Assembly (NCBI GenBank): GCA_965116965.1
Contig: OZ220743.1
Coordinates: 2,666,001-2,730,000, forward strand
Source of the DNA: Aldehydirespirator sp965116965
GTDB taxonomy: Bacteria > Actinomycetota > Acidimicrobiia > Acidimicrobiales > Aldehydirespiratoraceae
Length of the DNA: 64,000 bases
Reading direction: 5' to 3'
Shown here: positions 61,604 through 64,000 of the stretch, in pieces
Position numbering within the stretch: the first letter of the stretch is position 1
How the letters are laid out: the number at the start of each line of letters is the position of its first letter
Translations under genes and position numbers: made by a program
Notes under the pieces: generated by a model
What the model was told of the DNA's origin: nothing
The model's database searches: none
Seen by the model: only the letters and a program-made list of their open reading frames with translations

Positions 61604-62488
61604 GTGAGCAACTTCGTCGTGATCGCGGGGATGTCGGGAGCGGGCCGCAGCCACGCCGCCAACAACCTCGAGGACCTCGGCTGGTTCGTGATGGACAACC
61701 TGCCGCCGTCGCTCATTCCCAAGGTGGCGGAACTGGCCGGGGCGCCCGGCGCGGGCATCGACCGACTCGCTCTGGTGGTGGGCACCGGCCGCTACCACGA
61801 CGAGATCGTGAGCACGATCGACGGTCTACGCTCCGGCGTCGAGGAGATGCGGATCCTGTTCCTCGACGCCGCCACCGATGTGCTCGTCCGGCGGTACGAG
61901 TCCACCCGGCGCCGCCACCCGTTCTCGGAGGCCGGCGGGGCCTCCACGGCCACGCTGGCCGAGGCCATCGAGGCCGAGAGGGCGGCGCTGGAGCCGGTGC
62001 GGGCCACTGCCGACGTGGTCATCGACACCACGGATCTCAACATCCACCAGCTGCGGGACCGCATGGCCGAGCTGTTCGGCGTCGGCGAGGGCCAGACCAT
62101 GCGGATCACGGTGCTGTCGTTCGGCTACACCCATGGCATCCCCCTCGACGTGGACATCGTGATCGACTGCCGGTTCCTGCCCAACCCCCACTATGTGGAC
62201 GAGCTGCGGCACCTCAGCGGTCTCGACGCCCAGGTAGCCGGCTACGTGATGTCGCAACCGGTGACGGGGGAGTTCCTCCAGCGCATGGAGTCGCTGCTGG
62301 CGCTACTGGTGCCCCTGTACGTGGCCGAGGGCAAGTCGTATCTCACGGTTGCGTTCGGCTGCACCGGCGGCCGGCACCGGTCGGTGGCGGTGACCGAGCA
62401 CTTCGCCAAGGTGCTGGGCACCATGGGCCACGAGCCCGCGGTGGTGCACCGCGACATCGGCAAGCACGACTCGCAGTTCCCGAATTGA
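61604..62488 (+). CDS. rapZ: RNase adapter RapZ / YvcJ-family nucleotide-binding protein
   Basis: The 294-residue P-loop protein starts at GTG 61604. The Walker A is VVIAGMSGAGRSHAANNL, with Arg for Lys as is usual in actinobacterial members. Also present are LGWFVMDNLPPSLIPK, LFLDAATDVLVRRYESTRRR, HPFSEAGG, and the C-terminal RapZ domain VLSFGYTHGIPLDVDIVIDC, RFLPNPHYVDELRHLSG, TVAFGCTGGRHRSVAVTEH. In proteobacteria RapZ controls amino-sugar synthesis; its actinobacterial role is less clear. The usual downstream neighbours yvcK and whiA are missing, and gap follows after 120 bp. Confidence 0.95.
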   Translation: MSNFVVIAGMSGAGRSHAANNLEDLGWFVMDNLPPSLIPKVAELAGAPGAGIDRLALVVGTGRYHDEIVSTIDGLRSGVEEMRILFLDAATDVLVRRYESTRRRHPFSEAGGASTATLAEAIEAERAALEPVRATADVVIDTTDLNIHQLRDRMAELFGVGEGQTMRITVLSFGYTHGIPLDVDIVIDCRFLPNPHYVDELRHLSGLDAQVAGYVMSQPVTGEFLQRMESLLALLVPLYVAEGKSYLTVAFGCTGGRHRSVAVTEHFAKVLGTMGHEPAVVHRDIGKHDSQFPN

Positions 62489-62527
62489 CGCAGTTGTTGA
62501 CCTCTGAGGGCATTTGCTGCGTCAATT
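62483..62527. repeat. Perfect 11-bp inverted repeat at the rapZ stop
   Basis: AATTGACGCAG (62483-62493) and CTGCGTCAATT (62517-62527) pair perfectly around a 23-base loop. The left arm contains the rapZ TGA. It may be a terminator or the scar of the event that removed yvcK and whiA; the 23-base loop is long for an intrinsic terminator and no T-run follows. Confidence 0.6.
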
Positions 62528-62608
62528 TCATTGGGTGCCGCGTCCAGTCGGTTACAGGGGCGCGAAGATCCCCCCAGAGGCCGCACTGCTCGGCCTAGCC
62601 TCTGGCCC

Positions 62609-63619
62609 ATGAGCATTCGAGTGGGCATCAACGGCTTCGGCCGCATCGGACGGAACTTCTACCGGGCGGCGCGCTCGGCGGGCACGGACGTCGACGTAGT
62701 GGCCGTGAACGACCTCGGGTCGATCGACACCATGGCCCACCTGCTGAGCTGCGACTCGGTCCACGGCCGCCTCGGTGAGGAGGTGTCCGTCGACGGGGAC
62801 GCCCTCCATGTCGGCGACGACTCGCTGCGGGTCCTGTCGGTTCGCAACCCCGAAGAACTTCCGTGGGGCGACCTCGAAGTGGACGTGGTGGTGGAGTCCA
62901 CCGGCATATTCACCAAGCGCGACGCCGCAGCCCGCCACCTCGACGGAGGCGCCCCCCGGGTGCTGGTCTCCGCCCCGTGCTCAGGAGCCGACGCCACGTT
63001 CGTGGTCGGGGTCAACGACTCTGACTTCGACCCGGCGGTGCACACGGTGGTGTCGAACGCGTCGTGCACCACCAACTGCTTCGTGCCCATGGTCATGGTG
63101 CTCGACCAAGCTTTCGGGGTGGAGCGGGGCCTGATGACGACCGTCCACGCCTACACCGGAGACCAGGCCCTGGTGGACGGCCCCCATTCGGACCTGAGGC
63201 GAGCACGGGCCGCGGCCGTGAACATCGTGCCGACCTCCACCGGCGCCGCCCGGGCCACCGGGCTGGTGCTGCAGGCCATGCAGGGACGCCTCGACGGCAT
63301 CTCCCTGAGAGTTCCGATCCCCGACGGGTCCATCACCGACTTCACCGCCAAGCTGGCCGCCGAGCCCAGCGTCGACGAGGTCAACCAGGCCTTCGCCAAG
63401 GCCGCCGCCGACGGCCCGCTGGCCGGCGTACTCGACTACAGCGAGGCCCCGCTGGTGTCGGCCGACATCGTCGGGTCGCCCGCTTCGTGTGTGTTCGATT
63501 CCGGACTGACCATGGCCATGGGCGATCTGGTGAAGGTCAACGGCTGGTACGACAACGAGTGGGGCTACTCGAACCGGTTGGTGGACATGGCCACGATCGT
63601 CGGCGCGGCCAACCGCTGA
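62609..63619 (+). CDS. gap: Glyceraldehyde-3-phosphate dehydrogenase, type I
   Basis: This 336-residue glycolytic enzyme oxidises glyceraldehyde 3-phosphate with NAD. It shows the NAD-binding RVGINGFGRIGRNFYRAA, VVAVNDLGSIDTMAHLL, the catalytic cysteine in VVSNASCTTNCFVPM, the active-site HAYTGDQ and ending DNEWGYSNRLVDM. Asp in VNDLG favours NAD. ATG 62609 was chosen by homology; the frame is open upstream to 62531 but without motif content. It is followed by pgk after 28 bp, the usual glycolytic operon. Confidence 0.97.
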   Translation: MSIRVGINGFGRIGRNFYRAARSAGTDVDVVAVNDLGSIDTMAHLLSCDSVHGRLGEEVSVDGDALHVGDDSLRVLSVRNPEELPWGDLEVDVVVESTGIFTKRDAAARHLDGGAPRVLVSAPCSGADATFVVGVNDSDFDPAVHTVVSNASCTTNCFVPMVMVLDQAFGVERGLMTTVHAYTGDQALVDGPHSDLRRARAAAVNIVPTSTGAARATGLVLQAMQGRLDGISLRVPIPDGSITDFTAKLAAEPSVDEVNQAFAKAAADGPLAGVLDYSEAPLVSADIVGSPASCVFDSGLTMAMGDLVKVNGWYDNEWGYSNRLVDMATIVGAANR

Positions 63620-63647
63620 GCGGCCGAGTCGCCGTATCCCCCTGCCT

Positions 63648-64000
63648 GTGCTGCCCGTTCCCCTTCTGGAGGACTTGGGCCCGCTGGAGGGGCGCTCGGT
63701 GCTGGTGCGGGTCGATTTCAACGTCCCGCTCGCGGGCGGCGGTCCGGGCTCGGCGGCCGAGATCGCCGACGACCTGCGCATCCGGGCTGCACTTCCCACG
63801 CTGCGCTGGCTGCTCGCCCGCGGGGCAGCCGTCACCGCCTGCACCCATCTGGGCCGCCCGAAGGGACAACCGGATCCGCGCTACTCGGTGGAGCCGGTTC
63901 GCCGGCGGCTGGCCGAGCTGGCCCCGGAGGTGGAACTGCTCGAGAACCTGCGCTTCGAGCCGGGCGAGACCGCCAACGATACGGGTTTCGCCGAGCGCCT
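63648..64000 (+). CDS. pgk: Phosphoglycerate kinase, 5' part
   Basis: Only the first 117 codons lie in the window; the gene runs off the right edge. The N-terminal substrate-binding elements are clear: VLVRVDFNVPLAGGGPG, DDLRIRAALPTLRWLL, ACTHLGRPKGQPDPRYSVEP and ELLENLRFEPGETAND. The start is GTG 63648. It transfers phosphate from 1,3-bisphosphoglycerate to ADP, following gap in glycolysis. Confidence 0.95.
   Translation, partial: MLPVPLLEDLGPLEGRSVLVRVDFNVPLAGGGPGSAAEIADDLRIRAALPTLRWLLARGAAVTACTHLGRPKGQPDPRYSVEPVRRRLAELAPEVELLENLRFEPGETANDTGFAER

Noticed and set aside
1..64000. tRNA, rRNA, CRISPR and integrase/attachment sites
   Set aside because: I looked for T-loop motifs, rRNA signatures, repeat arrays and recombinase motifs on both strands and found none I could support.

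Overview
The window is GC-rich actinobacterial chromosome. The gene order ANTAR regulator - polA - rpsA - coaE - uvrB - uvrA - uvrC - rapZ - gap - pgk follows the conserved actinobacterial backbone. Class is less certain. Acidimicrobiia is my best guess, from the mix of LLM-class oxidoreductases, CaiB-type CoA transferases, TauD and hydantoinase genes together with many eukaryote-like repeat proteins (LRR, FnIII, RTX, pre-peptidase). That mix is often seen in host- or particle-associated lineages; this is inference. I see no rRNA, tRNA or CRISPR array.

Region 1 (1-16.3 kb) is accessory and unstable. It holds repeated pairs of an RTX (calcium-binding nonapeptide) gene and an RDD membrane-protein gene that overlap by exactly four bases. 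The largest RTX gene encodes LRR - Calx-beta - SGNH esterase - cadherin-like - RTX in one reading frame apart from a single extra G. Several cassette members are truncated, chimeric or frameshifted. An intact IS630-type element (181-1438), a decayed transposase-like gene, and an AbiE toxin-antitoxin pair lying between two direct-repeat copies are inserted among them.

Region 2 (16.3-27.7 kb) holds catabolic and redox genes. A protocatechuate 4,5-cleavage pair is broken: ligA is fused to half of ligB by an in-frame deletion, and ligC is frameshifted by a perfect 97-bp tandem duplication. Next come an LLM oxidoreductase, an NCS2-type permease, a CoA transferase, a nitroreductase with a G14 tract, a second LLM oxidoreductase, two tandem TauD-like dioxygenases and an SMP-30 lactonase.

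Region 3 (27.9-54.7 kb) is the core: signalling (ANTAR), replication and repair (polA, uvrB, uvrA, uvrC), translation (rpsA) and CoA synthesis (coaE, which lacks a normal start codon). Three large exported proteins interrupt it (SLH-zincin-FnIII, PPC-OpuAC lipoprotein, PPC-repeat lipoprotein). So do a deleted PfkB kinase, a HicAB module, an HNH/DUF222 nuclease and a PP2C phosphatase. A 38-bp repeat sits immediately before both uvrB and uvrC.

Region 4 (54.7-64 kb) begins with a 99-bp MITE made of the two ends of the same IS630 element. After it come a coiled-coil membrane protein, an SDR, a fused HyuA-HyuB hydantoinase/oxoprolinase and a FAD amine oxidase, inserted between uvrC and rapZ. RapZ is followed directly by gap and pgk; yvcK and whiA, usually found there, are missing from this position.

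A recurring theme is ongoing gene decay by duplication, deletion and single-base slippage next to intact housekeeping genes. Single-base lesions could be assembly errors. The larger ones (97-bp duplication, ligA/ligB fusion, PfkB internal deletion) are harder to explain that way.
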